Assembly: GCF_024171605.1 (NCBI RefSeq)
Contig: NZ_JALKAA010000003.1
Location: 248,001 to 312,000 of the forward strand
Source of the DNA: Pontibacter sp. HSC-36F09
GTDB lineage: Bacteria > Bacteroidota > Bacteroidia > Cytophagales > Hymenobacteraceae
Reading direction: 5' to 3'
Length of the DNA stretch: 64,000 bases
This document shows positions 1 through 8,043 of this stretch, in pieces. The position numbers and the translations under genes were made by a program. Each line of letters begins with the position of its first letter. Within the stretch, counting starts at the first letter, position 1. The notes beneath the pieces are model-generated. The model made no database searches. It was given only the letters and a program-made list of their open reading frames with translations, and was not told where the DNA came from.

Positions 1-120
1 AGTCGCGTAGCTATACCCAGATACCGTAAAGCCTTCCAGTTGCAGTTGAATGGGGCCATCAGTTTTTTTGCTGAACTTGGCCTGAGCGTAAATGCGCAGG
101 AGCGTCAGGAAGGTGCTCAT
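1..120 (-). CDS. Partial unknown protein (N-terminal 40 residues)
   Basis: An open reading frame enters from the left edge on the minus strand and starts at the ATG at 120..118; 40 residues are visible and no stop is reached. The visible part begins MSTFLTLLRIYAQAKFS and ends GFTVSGYSYAT. It has no signal peptide or recognisable motif, so I do not name it. It is divergent from hslV, with about 290 bases between the two starts. Confidence 0.55.
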   Translation of the reverse strand, partial: MSTFLTLLRIYAQAKFSKKTDGPIQLQLEGFTVSGYSYAT

Positions 121-409
121 ACGACTTGCCCGTTGTGTGTTCTGCCGGCTGAAGGCAAGCTTCCATAACCTGAAAAATGTCAGCATACGATATGGATTAA
201 CAGAGCGACCGGCCATGCCTATACCTGACACAAATGCTCCTGTTCTGCAAGGTACGGTTTCTTCTACAAATGTATGGCTTGCTAAAGTTGCAGCAAACCG
301 ACAATTTGTCGGCTGCTATACCTTTGGCTTTTTGTTTGCAGATGCACTGGCTATAGCACAAGCATTTTAAGGTATAACCGTATACCTTCACATAAACCAA
401 AACACAGCA
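121..409. other. Intergenic region upstream of hslV
   Basis: No supported gene. It holds a perfect small palindrome at 299..313 (CCGACAATTTGTCGG) and, at about 369..388, two facing GGTATA motifs separated by ACCG, which can form an 8-bp hairpin about 20 bases before the hslV start. It may be a regulatory leader; no function can be assigned from sequence alone. Confidence 0.4.
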
Positions 410-952
410 ATGGCAAAAATAAGATCGACTACAGTAGTAGGTATATACCACAACGGAGAAGTATGCGTGGGTGCCGACGGACAGGCCACCATGGACAAGC
501 ACATCGCCAAGAGCAACGTCAAAAAGATTCGCAAGCTGCTCGACGGCAAGATCGTGACGGGCTTTGCCGGCTCCACGGCCGATGCCTTCACCCTGCTGGA
601 GCGCTTCGAAGAGAAGCTGAACACCTACCAGAGCAACATGAAGCGTGCCGCTATTGAACTGGCCAAAGACTGGCGCAAAGACCAGTACCTGCGCAAGCTC
701 GAGGCCATGATGGTGGTGGCAAACAAAGAGGAACTGCTCATTATTTCCGGAACCGGCGATGTGCTGGAGCCAGACAACCAGATCGCCGCCATCGGCTCGG
801 GCAGTATGTTTGCCCACGCGGCGGCATTAGCTTTGAAGAAACACGCGCCGCACCTGACGGCAGAAGAAATGGTACGCGAAAGTCTTAATATCGCCGCCGA
901 TATCTGCATCTACACCAACCATAACCTCATCATCGAGAAACCGGCCAAGTAA
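410..952 (+). CDS. hslV: ATP-dependent protease peptidase subunit HslV (ClpQ)
   Basis: 180 residues, the usual HslV length. HslV is the Ntn-hydrolase core of the cytosolic HslUV protease, a double hexamer fed by the HslU unfoldase. The N-terminus reads MAKIRSTTVVG; the nucleophile should be Thr7, exposed after removal of a six-residue propeptide. Family blocks are clear: GADGQATM near residue 22, KSNVKKIRKL, GFAGSTADAFTLLERFE, LAKDWRKDQYLRKLEA, IGSGS and DICIYTNH near the C-terminus. hslU is not in this window. The next gene starts 18 bases downstream, so the Crp-like regulator may be co-transcribed. The start is the only ATG that gives the standard N-terminus. Confidence 0.96.
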   Translation: MAKIRSTTVVGIYHNGEVCVGADGQATMDKHIAKSNVKKIRKLLDGKIVTGFAGSTADAFTLLERFEEKLNTYQSNMKRAAIELAKDWRKDQYLRKLEAMMVVANKEELLIISGTGDVLEPDNQIAAIGSGSMFAHAAALALKKHAPHLTAEEMVRESLNIAADICIYTNHNLIIEKPAK

Positions 953-969
953 CCTCAGGTATAGCGCAC

Positions 970-1539
970 ATGGTGCAGACCATCGAACAGGCCATTCGGC
1001 AATTATACCCCATTTCTGATAAAACCTTTGGACAGCTCACGGCGCTCATGCAGCGGCAGGAGTTGCCCAAAGGCCATATCCTTTTCCGGGAGGGGGAGGT
1101 GAGCAACAAGGTGTTCTTTATTGAACGGGGCATCGCGCGCGCCTTCTGCTACCGCAGCGATCAGGAAGTGACCTTTTGGTTTGGTGCCGAAAGTGATCTT
1201 GTTTTTTCCTATTACAGCTATGTGGCCAACAAACCCGGCTACGAAACCGTAGAACTGCTCGAAAACGCGGTGGTACACGCCATAGACCTTGCCCGCCTGC
1301 AGGAACTATACCTGACCAACATCGAACTGGCGAACTGGGGCCGCAAGCTTGCCGAGTACGAACTTATCAAAACAGAAGAGCGGTTCATGGTTTTTCAGTT
1401 CCAGTCTGCCACCGAGCGCTACAAGGCCCTGCTCCAGCAGAACCCCGGCCTGATCCAGCGCGTGCCGCTCAACCAGATTGCCTCATACCTGGGCGTTACG
1501 CAGGTTACCCTCAGCCGTATCCGGGCAGAAGTCCGTTGA
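970..1539 (+). CDS. Crp/Fnr family transcriptional regulator
   Basis: 189 residues. Residues 15-120 form a cyclic-nucleotide-binding-like beta-roll (LPKGHILFREGEVSN, FFIERGIARAF). The C-terminal 26 residues carry a short winged-helix recognition segment (LNQIASYLGVTQVTLSRIR, residues 167-185). This is the compact Bacteroidota Crp type, which often lacks the residues for true cAMP binding, so the ligand is unknown. It follows hslV by 18 bases and precedes the SMR exporter gene by 62 bases, all on one strand. A likely job, by context only, is controlling the exporter. A CAGGTATAG motif lies in its leader. Confidence 0.85.
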   Translation: MVQTIEQAIRQLYPISDKTFGQLTALMQRQELPKGHILFREGEVSNKVFFIERGIARAFCYRSDQEVTFWFGAESDLVFSYYSYVANKPGYETVELLENAVVHAIDLARLQELYLTNIELANWGRKLAEYELIKTEERFMVFQFQSATERYKALLQQNPGLIQRVPLNQIASYLGVTQVTLSRIRAEVR

Positions 1540-1601
1540 TTTTTTAACATTTGTTAAATTTCTTCTGCCGCTGAGTCCCGACCTTTGTCAAAAAATGAGA
1601 A

Positions 1602-1919
1602 ATGGGCTGGTTGTACTTAATCATTGCGGGCATGTTTGAGATCGGGTTTACCACCTGCCTCAAGCTATCGAACAACTTTAGTGTGCTGAAGTGGTTAGTC
1701 GGCTTCTTCATCTGCATCTCCCTCAGCTTTTTCCTACTTAACAAAGCCATCCAAACCATTCCCATGGGCACCGCCTACGCTGTCTGGACAGGTATAGGCG
1801 CGGTGGGCACCGTCATCGTCGGTATGATCCTCTACAAGGAGCCGGCCGATTTCTGGCGACTGTTCTTCATCCTCCTGCTCATTGGCTCCATTATCGGGCT
1901 AAAGCTGGTGTCGAAGTAG
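1602..1919 (+). CDS. SMR family small multidrug/guanidinium exporter, SugE/Gdx-like
   Basis: 105 residues with four predicted membrane helices, the standard SMR topology (dual-topology dimer in the inner membrane, proton-coupled). The essential membrane-embedded glutamate is Glu13. Residues 56-69 (GTAYAVWTGIGAVG) and the C-terminal IIGLKL match the SugE/Gdx subgroup, which exports guanidinium and small quaternary ammonium compounds. Gdx genes often have a guanidine riboswitch, but the 62-base leader is too short and shows none. A partner SMR subunit is not adjacent, so it probably works as a homodimer. Control by the upstream Crp-like regulator is plausible. Substrate assignment is inference from subgroup motifs. 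Confidence 0.88.
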   Translation: MGWLYLIIAGMFEIGFTTCLKLSNNFSVLKWLVGFFICISLSFFLLNKAIQTIPMGTAYAVWTGIGAVGTVIVGMILYKEPADFWRLFFILLLIGSIIGLKLVSK

Positions 1920-1946
1920 GAGGGGCAGGGATGTCATTTTAAAGCT

Positions 1947-1954
1947 TATCTTTG
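1947..1954 (+). promoter_or_regulatory. Bacteroidota -7 promoter box for the deoxyhypusine-synthase-like gene
   Basis: TATCTTTG fits the Bacteroidota -7 consensus TAnnTTTG exactly. It would give a 5' leader of about 75 bases before the ATG at 2034. No convincing -33 TTG box is seen at the usual distance. Confidence 0.5.
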
Positions 1955-2033
1955 CCGGAGTACATATTTTTTTAACTCATAGAGAGTTGCAGGAGTATAA
2001 ACACGAATCAGTAAACAGCATAAACACAAGGAA

Positions 2034-3005
2034 ATGGAAGTATCTAATTTTTTAAAGAAGCACTACAAGCACTTCAACGCCGCTTCGCTCATCGACGCTG
2101 CCGAAGGATATAAGACGCACCTCAACAACGGGGGCAAAATGATGATCACGCTGGCAGGCGCCATGTCTACAGCCGAGCTGGGCATCATCCTGGCTGAGAT
2201 GATTCGCCAGGACAAAGTGCACGCGATCTCTTGTACCGGAGCCAACCTCGAGGAGGATATCTTCAACCTGGTAGCCCACGATTTTTACGAGCGCGTACCG
2301 CATTACCGCGAGCTGTCAGCTGCCGATGAAGAGGACCTGTTGAGCCGCCACATGAACCGCGTAACCGATACCTGTATACCTGAAGAGGAAGCGATGCGCC
2401 GTATCGAGCATACGGTGCTGAAGTTCTGGGAAAAAGCTGACCAGGAAGGTAAATCTTATTTCCCGCACGAGTTCTTCTATCAGATTCTGTTGTCAGGTGA
2501 CCTGGAGCAGTACTACCAGATCGACCCGAAAAACAGCTGGATGCTGGAAGCTGCTAAAAAGAATCTTCCGATCATCTGCCCGGGCTGGGAAGACTCAACT
2601 TTGGGTAACATCTACGCCGGCCACGTGATCAGCGGCGACATCAAGAATGTGCACACGATGCGCACAGGTATACAGTACATGATGTTCCTGGCCGACTGGT
2701 ATACCCAGAATGCGAAAGAGGAGTCCACAATAGGTTTCTTCCAGGTTGGCGGTGGTATAGCCGGTGACTTCCCAATCTGCGTGGTGCCGATGCTGCACCA
2801 GGACCTGCAGCGTACAGGTGTTCCGCTTTGGGGCTATTTTGCTCAGATCTCCGACTCTACGACCAGCTATGGCTCTTACTCAGGCGCTGTGCCAAACGAG
2901 AAGATTACCTGGGGCAAGCTCGGCAAAGACACACCAAAGTATATGATCGAGTCAGACGCCACCATCGTTGCGCCGCTCGTATTCGCGATTGTGCTGGATA
3001 TGTAA
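2034..3005 (+). CDS. Deoxyhypusine synthase family protein (bacterial polyamine-transfer enzyme)
   Basis: 323 residues. The deoxyhypusine synthase fold is recognised by TLAGAMSTAELG (39-50), TGANLEED (68-75, NAD/spermidine pocket), PGWEDSTLGN, GGGIAGDFP, and the terminal block ITWGKLGKD. The lysine of the WGK motif (about Lys295) corresponds to the catalytic lysine that carries the aminobutyl group from spermidine. In eukaryotes and archaea the acceptor is eIF5A; bacteria do not have eIF5A, and bacterial homologues have been linked to homospermidine or other polyamine synthesis. The acceptor here cannot be told from sequence. The gene is monocistronic between a TATCTTTG promoter and a strong terminator. 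Confidence 0.9.
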   Translation: MEVSNFLKKHYKHFNAASLIDAAEGYKTHLNNGGKMMITLAGAMSTAELGIILAEMIRQDKVHAISCTGANLEEDIFNLVAHDFYERVPHYRELSAADEEDLLSRHMNRVTDTCIPEEEAMRRIEHTVLKFWEKADQEGKSYFPHEFFYQILLSGDLEQYYQIDPKNSWMLEAAKKNLPIICPGWEDSTLGNIYAGHVISGDIKNVHTMRTGIQYMMFLADWYTQNAKEESTIGFFQVGGGIAGDFPICVVPMLHQDLQRTGVPLWGYFAQISDSTTSYGSYSGAVPNEKITWGKLGKDTPKYMIESDATIVAPLVFAIVLDM

Positions 3006-3055
3006 CTTTTGAGACCAGGGAATTTCCTGGCAAGAGAAGTTTTGGATAATAGAGA

Positions 3056-3083
3056 AGCCCGCTGTTGATGCAGCGGGCTTTTT
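3056..3083 (+). terminator. Rho-independent terminator
   Basis: A 9-bp perfect stem (AGCCCGCTG / CAGCGGGCT) with a 6-base loop, followed by a T run, about 50 bases after the deoxyhypusine-synthase-like gene. Bases 3084-3365 downstream hold no supported gene, only two CAGGTATAG-type motifs. Confidence 0.85.
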
Positions 3084-3365
3084 GTTTGGCTGACGCCTAG
3101 GATCGGATATTAAATATAGAAGTAGTTTAGTGCCGACCTGTAAAAGGTATAGGGAGGCTGTATTCTAAAAGAAGGTATTCCGGTACCCGTACTGGGTAGT
3201 TGGCAGCAGTGTGGATGCGTGTATGAATGTGCTCCCGGAGCAGGTATAGTGACAAACAGTTAGGGTGAATCCTGATCCGGTACGGGCATGAAAATACTGA
3301 GGCTGAATCTTATAACAGGATTTACTAGTATATTAATCCTGTTATATATTCATAACAACCCATTC

Positions 3366-4637
3366 ATGAAAACGACCTTGACACTTATCTTACTTCTCAC
3401 CTGTACGCTTGCCTTCGGGCAGAAGAAGTTTGTGGCGGGCCAGTACGTGACGCACCAGGGAGGCACCGTGCAGGTACACATAAATGACCAGAACTGGAAG
3501 AGGAGTCCCACCTTTATTGAAGTGAAGCAGGACCTGGTCAGCTCCAACACACAGAGACTGGGCGTGGGAGAAATCAAAAGTTTCGTGCTAGCTTCAGGTG
3601 ACAGGTATGAGGTGCATGTAGTGGACAAGGAAAAGTCCGTGACGAAGGTAGGCAGTAACTACATTTACGACAGCCAATCCAGTATTGTGCGGGACACTGT
3701 GTTTCTGCGTGCCCTAGTCAAGGGCAGGATGAGTTTGTATACGTTGAATGAACCGGATGCCCAGGAGCGCATCTACATACAGAAAGAAGGTGAGGCTCCC
3801 GTTGAACTGGTGTACCGATCCATCATAAAGCGTGCGGGCGGCAAATCAGGCTTGGTGAAACTGCCGGTTTACAGGGGAATGCTGACCGCCAGGATGACGG
3901 ACTGCCAGGATTTGATCAACAAAATAAGCAAGGTGGCCTTCAAGCCGTCGGCTCTGAAAAGTCTGGTGCAGGATTACAATATGTGCGCAAGTGGCAATGA
4001 GGGAGACTATGTGGCCGCTGAAGAAAAGATAAAGTTCAATGTTTATGCCTTGGGAAGCGTTTCCTATACCTCCCTGAACATCCATGGCCATCCGAACAAG
4101 GCACTCAGTGAAACGGATTTCACAGGTATGGGCTATACCTTCGGCTCCTCCTTTGTGGCTACTTTACCCAGAAGCCGTGGCAAATATGCCCTGATAGGGG
4201 AGCTGCTCTACAAAGCATATCGGACGGAGGGAACCTTCCAACATGTGAACACACATACGGAACAGGTGTACACGGAATATACCACCACTTTCGAGATGTC
4301 CCAGATGGCTATCAACGTATTAGGCCGCTACCGGCTCCTGGACAAAGGCATACAGCCGTATATTAACCTTGGCATCAGCAACAGTTTTATCTTAAATGAT
4401 AAAAGCAGGCAGCTGGTTTATACTCCATCCAGTTCAACAGGAAACAACAAAGAAGGGAATCCGATGGCAAGTAGCATACGGAAGCATGAGCAGGCGCTGC
4501 TGTTGGGTATAGGGGGAGAATGGAAGAACGTGCAGACGGAAATAAGGCTTGAAACTGGAAATGGCTTCTCTGCTACTGAGGGAGTGAAAACTGTCAATAA
4601 TACAGTGACCGTCCTGTTGGGCTATAAAATAAAATAG
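3366..4637 (+). CDS. Secreted or outer-membrane protein of unknown function
   Basis: 423 residues from the ATG at 3366. This start is chosen over an in-frame ATG at 3288 because it begins a clean signal peptide (MKTTLTLILLLTCTLAFGQ). The mature N-terminal half has a repeated beta-rich pattern (FVAGQYVTHQGGTVQVHI, ...FIEVKQDLVSS). The second half, from about residue 250, alternates aromatic and small residues like an outer-membrane beta-barrel (GSVSYTSLNIHGH, YTFGSSFVATL, INVLGRYRLL, YINLGIS, LLLGIGGEW) and ends in VTVLLGYKIK. Such proteins are common orphans in Bacteroidota; I do not recognise a named family. It is bounded by a terminator and is probably transcribed alone. Confidence 0.75.
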   Translation: MKTTLTLILLLTCTLAFGQKKFVAGQYVTHQGGTVQVHINDQNWKRSPTFIEVKQDLVSSNTQRLGVGEIKSFVLASGDRYEVHVVDKEKSVTKVGSNYIYDSQSSIVRDTVFLRALVKGRMSLYTLNEPDAQERIYIQKEGEAPVELVYRSIIKRAGGKSGLVKLPVYRGMLTARMTDCQDLINKISKVAFKPSALKSLVQDYNMCASGNEGDYVAAEEKIKFNVYALGSVSYTSLNIHGHPNKALSETDFTGMGYTFGSSFVATLPRSRGKYALIGELLYKAYRTEGTFQHVNTHTEQVYTEYTTTFEMSQMAINVLGRYRLLDKGIQPYINLGISNSFILNDKSRQLVYTPSSSTGNNKEGNPMASSIRKHEQALLLGIGGEWKNVQTEIRLETGNGFSATEGVKTVNNTVTVLLGYKIK

Positions 4638-4657
4638 AGCGAACGTTGCTATACGTT

Positions 4658-4693
4658 AAAAGCGCAGCCTGTTTAGAACTGGCTGCGCTTTTT
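4658..4693. terminator. Bidirectional terminator between convergent genes
   Basis: AAAAGCGCAGCC pairs with GGCTGCGCTTTT around an 11-base loop, with A and T runs on both sides. It can stop the secreted-protein gene from the left and the aminopeptidase gene from the right. Confidence 0.85.
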
Positions 4694-4717
4694 GCGTATG
4701 TACATCGCTGGCTTATT

Positions 4718-7303
4718 TTACTTCACCAGTTTCTCTGCTCTGTACACAGGGTCTGCGGCCTGCAGAATTTTACCTTTCAGCTTTGGGTTGTAGTTTGGGT
4801 GCTCGGCCAGGAAGGTGCGGATGGTTTGAGCAGCTGTTGGTGTCTGGTAATACCCAAAGGTGGACTGCAGCCAGTTGGTCGGGAAAAAGATGTCTCCGGT
4901 CAGCTGAATTTCCTCCACTAGTTCCAGACTCTCGCGCAAGTACTTCTCCGAGGATTCGGCACGCAACGGATGGTGCAGGTATGAGAGTGCGGTGCCTACC
5001 CAGGCCTCCTTGTCGCGGTTGCTGCGGTCTTTGAGCGAGGCAAAAAAGCCATCCCGCACCTGTTCGTCACTCGATAGAGCCGGCATCAGAAACTGCAGGC
5101 GCTTCTGGCGGTCCGGGTTCTTGATGCGACCCAGTTGCTTTTGAAGTATACCCTCCGAATTGGTATAGTCGCGCACGGCCAGCGAGAGGGCCAGAGAGGT
5201 ATAGTCGTCTTCGGTGAGCGTAACGCCTGTTGGAGCTTTCTGGCTTTGCCATACCTGATGCAGCCGGTCCAGCGCTTCTTTTGTCAGGGCAATGTTTTGA
5301 TAGGCTTTGAAAAAGAGCTTTTTGTTGTTGCCAGACTTTTGTTTTTCCATCGCTTCCCACAGATTTTTTTCGAAGGCCGGAGCTAATTTAGCTCTTTGCT
5401 CCGGACTGGTGAATTTCCAGAACGTTTCACTCAGGTAGCCTGTCAATAGCTTCAGGTTCAGCTCTTCCTGTTCGTTAGGTGATTGCAGGAGGGTAATATA
5501 ATGCATCATGTCAGGTTTAATATCTACTCCGTTGAGCATGTTTTCATACAGGTTGATGTAGCTCGAGGCGCGCATCACAGGGTTCTGCAGTTTAGGTAGG
5601 TAGCTTATGCCTCGGGCATCAATGGGGAAGGTCCCGTAGCCCTGACCGGAGGAGTTAAACAGAACATAAAGCGGCCACTCTTTTCCAATTACCTCTTGAA
5701 ACTCAACTGATGGCTGATTCATGTTCACAGTATATTCTTCTACACGGTCATCATAAACCAGCGCTACTTCAAAAAGCTGAGGCCACAAGCGGTCTGACCC
5801 ATCTTCGCCCTTTTGTGAAATGGAAAAAACGCTGATTTTCCCATCTTCTACATCCAGCTTACTGTCGAAAACCGGACGGCCCGGTTCGTTCACCCATACC
5901 TTATTCCACGCTTGCAGATCCGCGGGCGTGCGTGCATCCAGTATCTCGATGAGTTGCGGCCAGGTGGCATTGCTGTTGGCATATGTTTTCAGGTATACCT
6001 GCAGACCCTCCTGAAAAGCTTTTTCGCCCATTAGCCGTTCCAGCTGTCGCATCATAATGGGAGCCTTGTGGTAGATGATGTTCCCGTAAAGCGAGCCGGC
6101 ATCCTGCAGGTTAGCCAGGTCCTGACGGATTGGGTTAGCTCCTGCCGTGCGGTCCACGCTGTAGGCAGCCGGGAAGTGGTCGATCAGAAACTTGAGATCG
6201 TAATTGCTATCCTTCACCGTTGTTTTCGAAATCTTGTCCGCCATGAAATTGGCAAACACCTCTTTCATCCACACGTCGTTGAACCAGCGCATCGTCACGA
6301 GGTCACCGAACCACATGTGCGCCGTCTCGTGCGCGATCAGGTTGGAGCGTGCCACCAGCTGGTCCTTTGTCGCGCCCTCGTCCAGGAACAGGGTAGAGGC
6401 TTTATAGTCGATCGCCCCCACGTGCTCCATGCCGCCGTACTGGAAGTCAGGTATAGCCACAAAATCGAACTTCTGGAAAGGGTAGGGGATTTGGGTATAA
6501 TCCTCCATAAAGGCCAGCGCATCGCGGTGTATGCTGAAGACCGGGTCTATACTTTTAAGCTTATCCTGATCGGTTTCGCGGTGGTAGAAATGCATGGTGC
6601 GGCCCCGATCGCTGTTACTCACTTTCCTGAAATCACCGGCTACAAAAGAGAAAAGGTAGGTCGGAATGGTGTCGGAAGGTAGGTAGGTATAGGTCTTGGT
6701 TGCGCCCGTCATCACCGAGTCCTGCAACGGAGCATTGGCCAGAGCTTTCCAGTTTTGCGGCAACGTGAGCGTGAGTTTAAAGACAGCCTTCAGGTCCGGC
6801 TGATCGAAGCAAGGGAAAACGGTGCGTGCGCGGTCTGGAACGAGCAAGGTATAGAGGTAATCCTCGTTGCGGTTGAGCGAGAGGTTGCCGGCCGTGAACT
6901 CGAGCTGCACCTGGTTCTGGCCTTCTTTTAGGTAGCGCGGATCGATGACGATGTGCTCGTTTTGGAACACGGTCGGTATCTGTTTTCCATTTACCTGAAT
7001 GGCATGCAGGTGGTCCTGTTGTTCTTTAAAATCGATATGCAGGGCCTGCTCTTTGCTGAGCAGGTTAAAAGAGATGGTCTCAGTAGCAGGTATAGGTGCG
7101 TCTTTGACAGCGGGGATCCGAAGTTTGATGTCATACTGCACGTTGCTCATGGTCAGATTGCGGTGCTCCGCCAGTTCGCGCGAAACGCCGGTCTCGACTG
7201 GCAAGGTATAAGTGCTGGTGGCAGGGCCTTTGCTGCAGCCACTCAGTATTGCCAGAGACAAAGCCAGGGAGGCGACTTTAAAGGTATAGCTGTGTTTGGA
7301 CAT
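4718..7303 (-). CDS. M1 family zinc aminopeptidase, lipoprotein
   Basis: 861 residues from the ATG at 7303. An in-frame extension upstream is rejected because the chosen Met begins a lipoprotein signal peptide (lipobox ILSGC, Cys23). M1 enzymes remove N-terminal residues from peptides. The active site is intact: GGMEH at 290-294 (usually GAMEN/GGMEN), the zinc motif HETAH at 325-329, and the third zinc ligand Glu348 in KEVFANF. An N-terminal beta-domain, the central gluzincin domain and a long C-terminal helical domain fit the length. The lipid anchor places it in the periplasm or on the outer membrane, suggesting extracytoplasmic peptide breakdown. The next gene upstream is over 700 bases away, so it is monocistronic. 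Confidence 0.93.
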   Translation of the reverse strand: MSKHSYTFKVASLALSLAILSGCSKGPATSTYTLPVETGVSRELAEHRNLTMSNVQYDIKLRIPAVKDAPIPATETISFNLLSKEQALHIDFKEQQDHLHAIQVNGKQIPTVFQNEHIVIDPRYLKEGQNQVQLEFTAGNLSLNRNEDYLYTLLVPDRARTVFPCFDQPDLKAVFKLTLTLPQNWKALANAPLQDSVMTGATKTYTYLPSDTIPTYLFSFVAGDFRKVSNSDRGRTMHFYHRETDQDKLKSIDPVFSIHRDALAFMEDYTQIPYPFQKFDFVAIPDFQYGGMEHVGAIDYKASTLFLDEGATKDQLVARSNLIAHETAHMWFGDLVTMRWFNDVWMKEVFANFMADKISKTTVKDSNYDLKFLIDHFPAAYSVDRTAGANPIRQDLANLQDAGSLYGNIIYHKAPIMMRQLERLMGEKAFQEGLQVYLKTYANSNATWPQLIEILDARTPADLQAWNKVWVNEPGRPVFDSKLDVEDGKISVFSISQKGEDGSDRLWPQLFEVALVYDDRVEEYTVNMNQPSVEFQEVIGKEWPLYVLFNSSGQGYGTFPIDARGISYLPKLQNPVMRASSYINLYENMLNGVDIKPDMMHYITLLQSPNEQEELNLKLLTGYLSETFWKFTSPEQRAKLAPAFEKNLWEAMEKQKSGNNKKLFFKAYQNIALTKEALDRLHQVWQSQKAPTGVTLTEDDYTSLALSLAVRDYTNSEGILQKQLGRIKNPDRQKRLQFLMPALSSDEQVRDGFFASLKDRSNRDKEAWVGTALSYLHHPLRAESSEKYLRESLELVEEIQLTGDIFFPTNWLQSTFGYYQTPTAAQTIRTFLAEHPNYNPKLKGKILQAADPVYRAEKLVK

Positions 7304-7485
7304 AGTTTGTGTTGAGGGTGTCTGTAAATATAAGGGATTTTGAGAAGCGGGGATGCCTATTCCTGGTGTTGTAGTAATAGCTTGTTGCAGGTATAGCTGC
7401 TTTGTAGCAACTGCTGTTGCAGGTATGGCAACCTGCTTTGCTGTGTAGCTTGCCCTGGCGGGCCTTCCTTTTTGTCTTGACACAA

Positions 7486-7554
7486 AAATCGAGGGCCCCT
7501 ACCCCCAGTAAGCAAAAAAGTTAAGACAATACAAATCGAGGGCCCCTACCCCCA
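7486..7554. repeat. 22-base direct repeat, two copies
   Basis: The segment with the core TCGAGGGCCCCTACCCCCA occurs at 7486..7507 and again at 7533..7554, 47 bases apart. It lies between the aminopeptidase and catalase genes. It looks like part of a dispersed intergenic repeat; no function is evident. Confidence 0.7.
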
Positions 7555-7786
7555 CTCGCTGACCGTTTAAACAGTGTATTGTCGTTTTGTGCACCGGGCA
7601 AGGTGATTTGCTTTGTAGCTACTGTGCAAGATGGTCTTGCTATACCTGCCATTGGTCTGTGCTACAGCGCTTATACCTGAAAATCGGGCAGTAGCAGAAG
7701 TCCCCCTTCGAAGGGGGCAGGGGGATGACAATCGTGCACGGATAGCTGAAACTACAGTGCATATACCCTGAATATGGCAATTACAC

Positions 7787-7836
7787 ATTCCCCGCCTTAG
7801 AAAAGGAGGGGTTGGGCTGGTTGGACCCGGCATCTG
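7787..7836. repeat. REP-like palindromic element, copy 1
   Basis: A C-rich arm (CCCCGCCTT) and a G-rich arm (AAGGAGGGG) are followed by GGG-TGGTT and GACCCGG. The same order of blocks appears at 61165..61213, which argues for a dispersed repetitive element and against chance. Confidence 0.6.
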
Positions 7837-7974
7837 TGAGAATCCTGTCAATCCGTGGGGTAGGGGGCTCTCTGATCTTGTAAATCCTGATTCACACACT
7901 CACCGGTCTGGAAGACACCGCGAGGTCTTTGCTTTCTCCTTGTTCATTAACAGTCCCTAATCATACCACCCCAT

Positions 7975-8003
7975 AAAAAGCAAAAGCCGCGAAACTCGCG
8001 GCT
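7975..8003 (-). terminator. Terminator of the catalase gene
   Basis: Read on the minus strand, AGCCGCGA/TCGCGGCT forms an 8-bp stem with a 3-base loop, followed by TTTTGCTTTTT. It sits 41 bases beyond the catalase stop codon. Confidence 0.85.
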
Positions 8004-8043
8004 CTTGCTCCAAACAAACAATCAATAACAAACATCTAAATTA

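Larger units (their letters stand above)
7304..8043. other. 740-base intergenic region rich in short repeats
   Basis: No supported gene. It contains a short TTTTTGT/ACAAAAA hairpin near 7468-7488, a 22-base direct repeat (7486..7507 and 7533..7554) and a 16-base palindrome of C and G runs (7702..7717). A REP-like palindromic element at about 7787..7836 is repeated at 61.2 kb, and the catalase terminator lies at the right end. Open frames here have no coding character. Confidence 0.6.

Noticed and set aside
197..817. 206-codon frame antisense to hslV
   Set aside because: It is a mirror of the GC-rich codon pattern of hslV and extends into the intergenic region without a promoter.
410..952. 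hslV without hslU as a broken protease
   Set aside because: In Bacteroidota the two genes are often separate, so absence here is not evidence of loss.
1540..1601. Guanidine riboswitch before the SMR exporter
   Set aside because: Only 62 bases are available and no conserved riboswitch core or paired ACGR loops are seen.
6068..6682. 204-codon frame antisense to the M1 aminopeptidase
   Set aside because: Shadow of a well-supported gene with intact active-site motifs on the other strand.
7567..7899. 110-codon open frame on the minus strand
   Set aside because: It runs through repeat elements with C/G-rich arms and has no coding character or start context.
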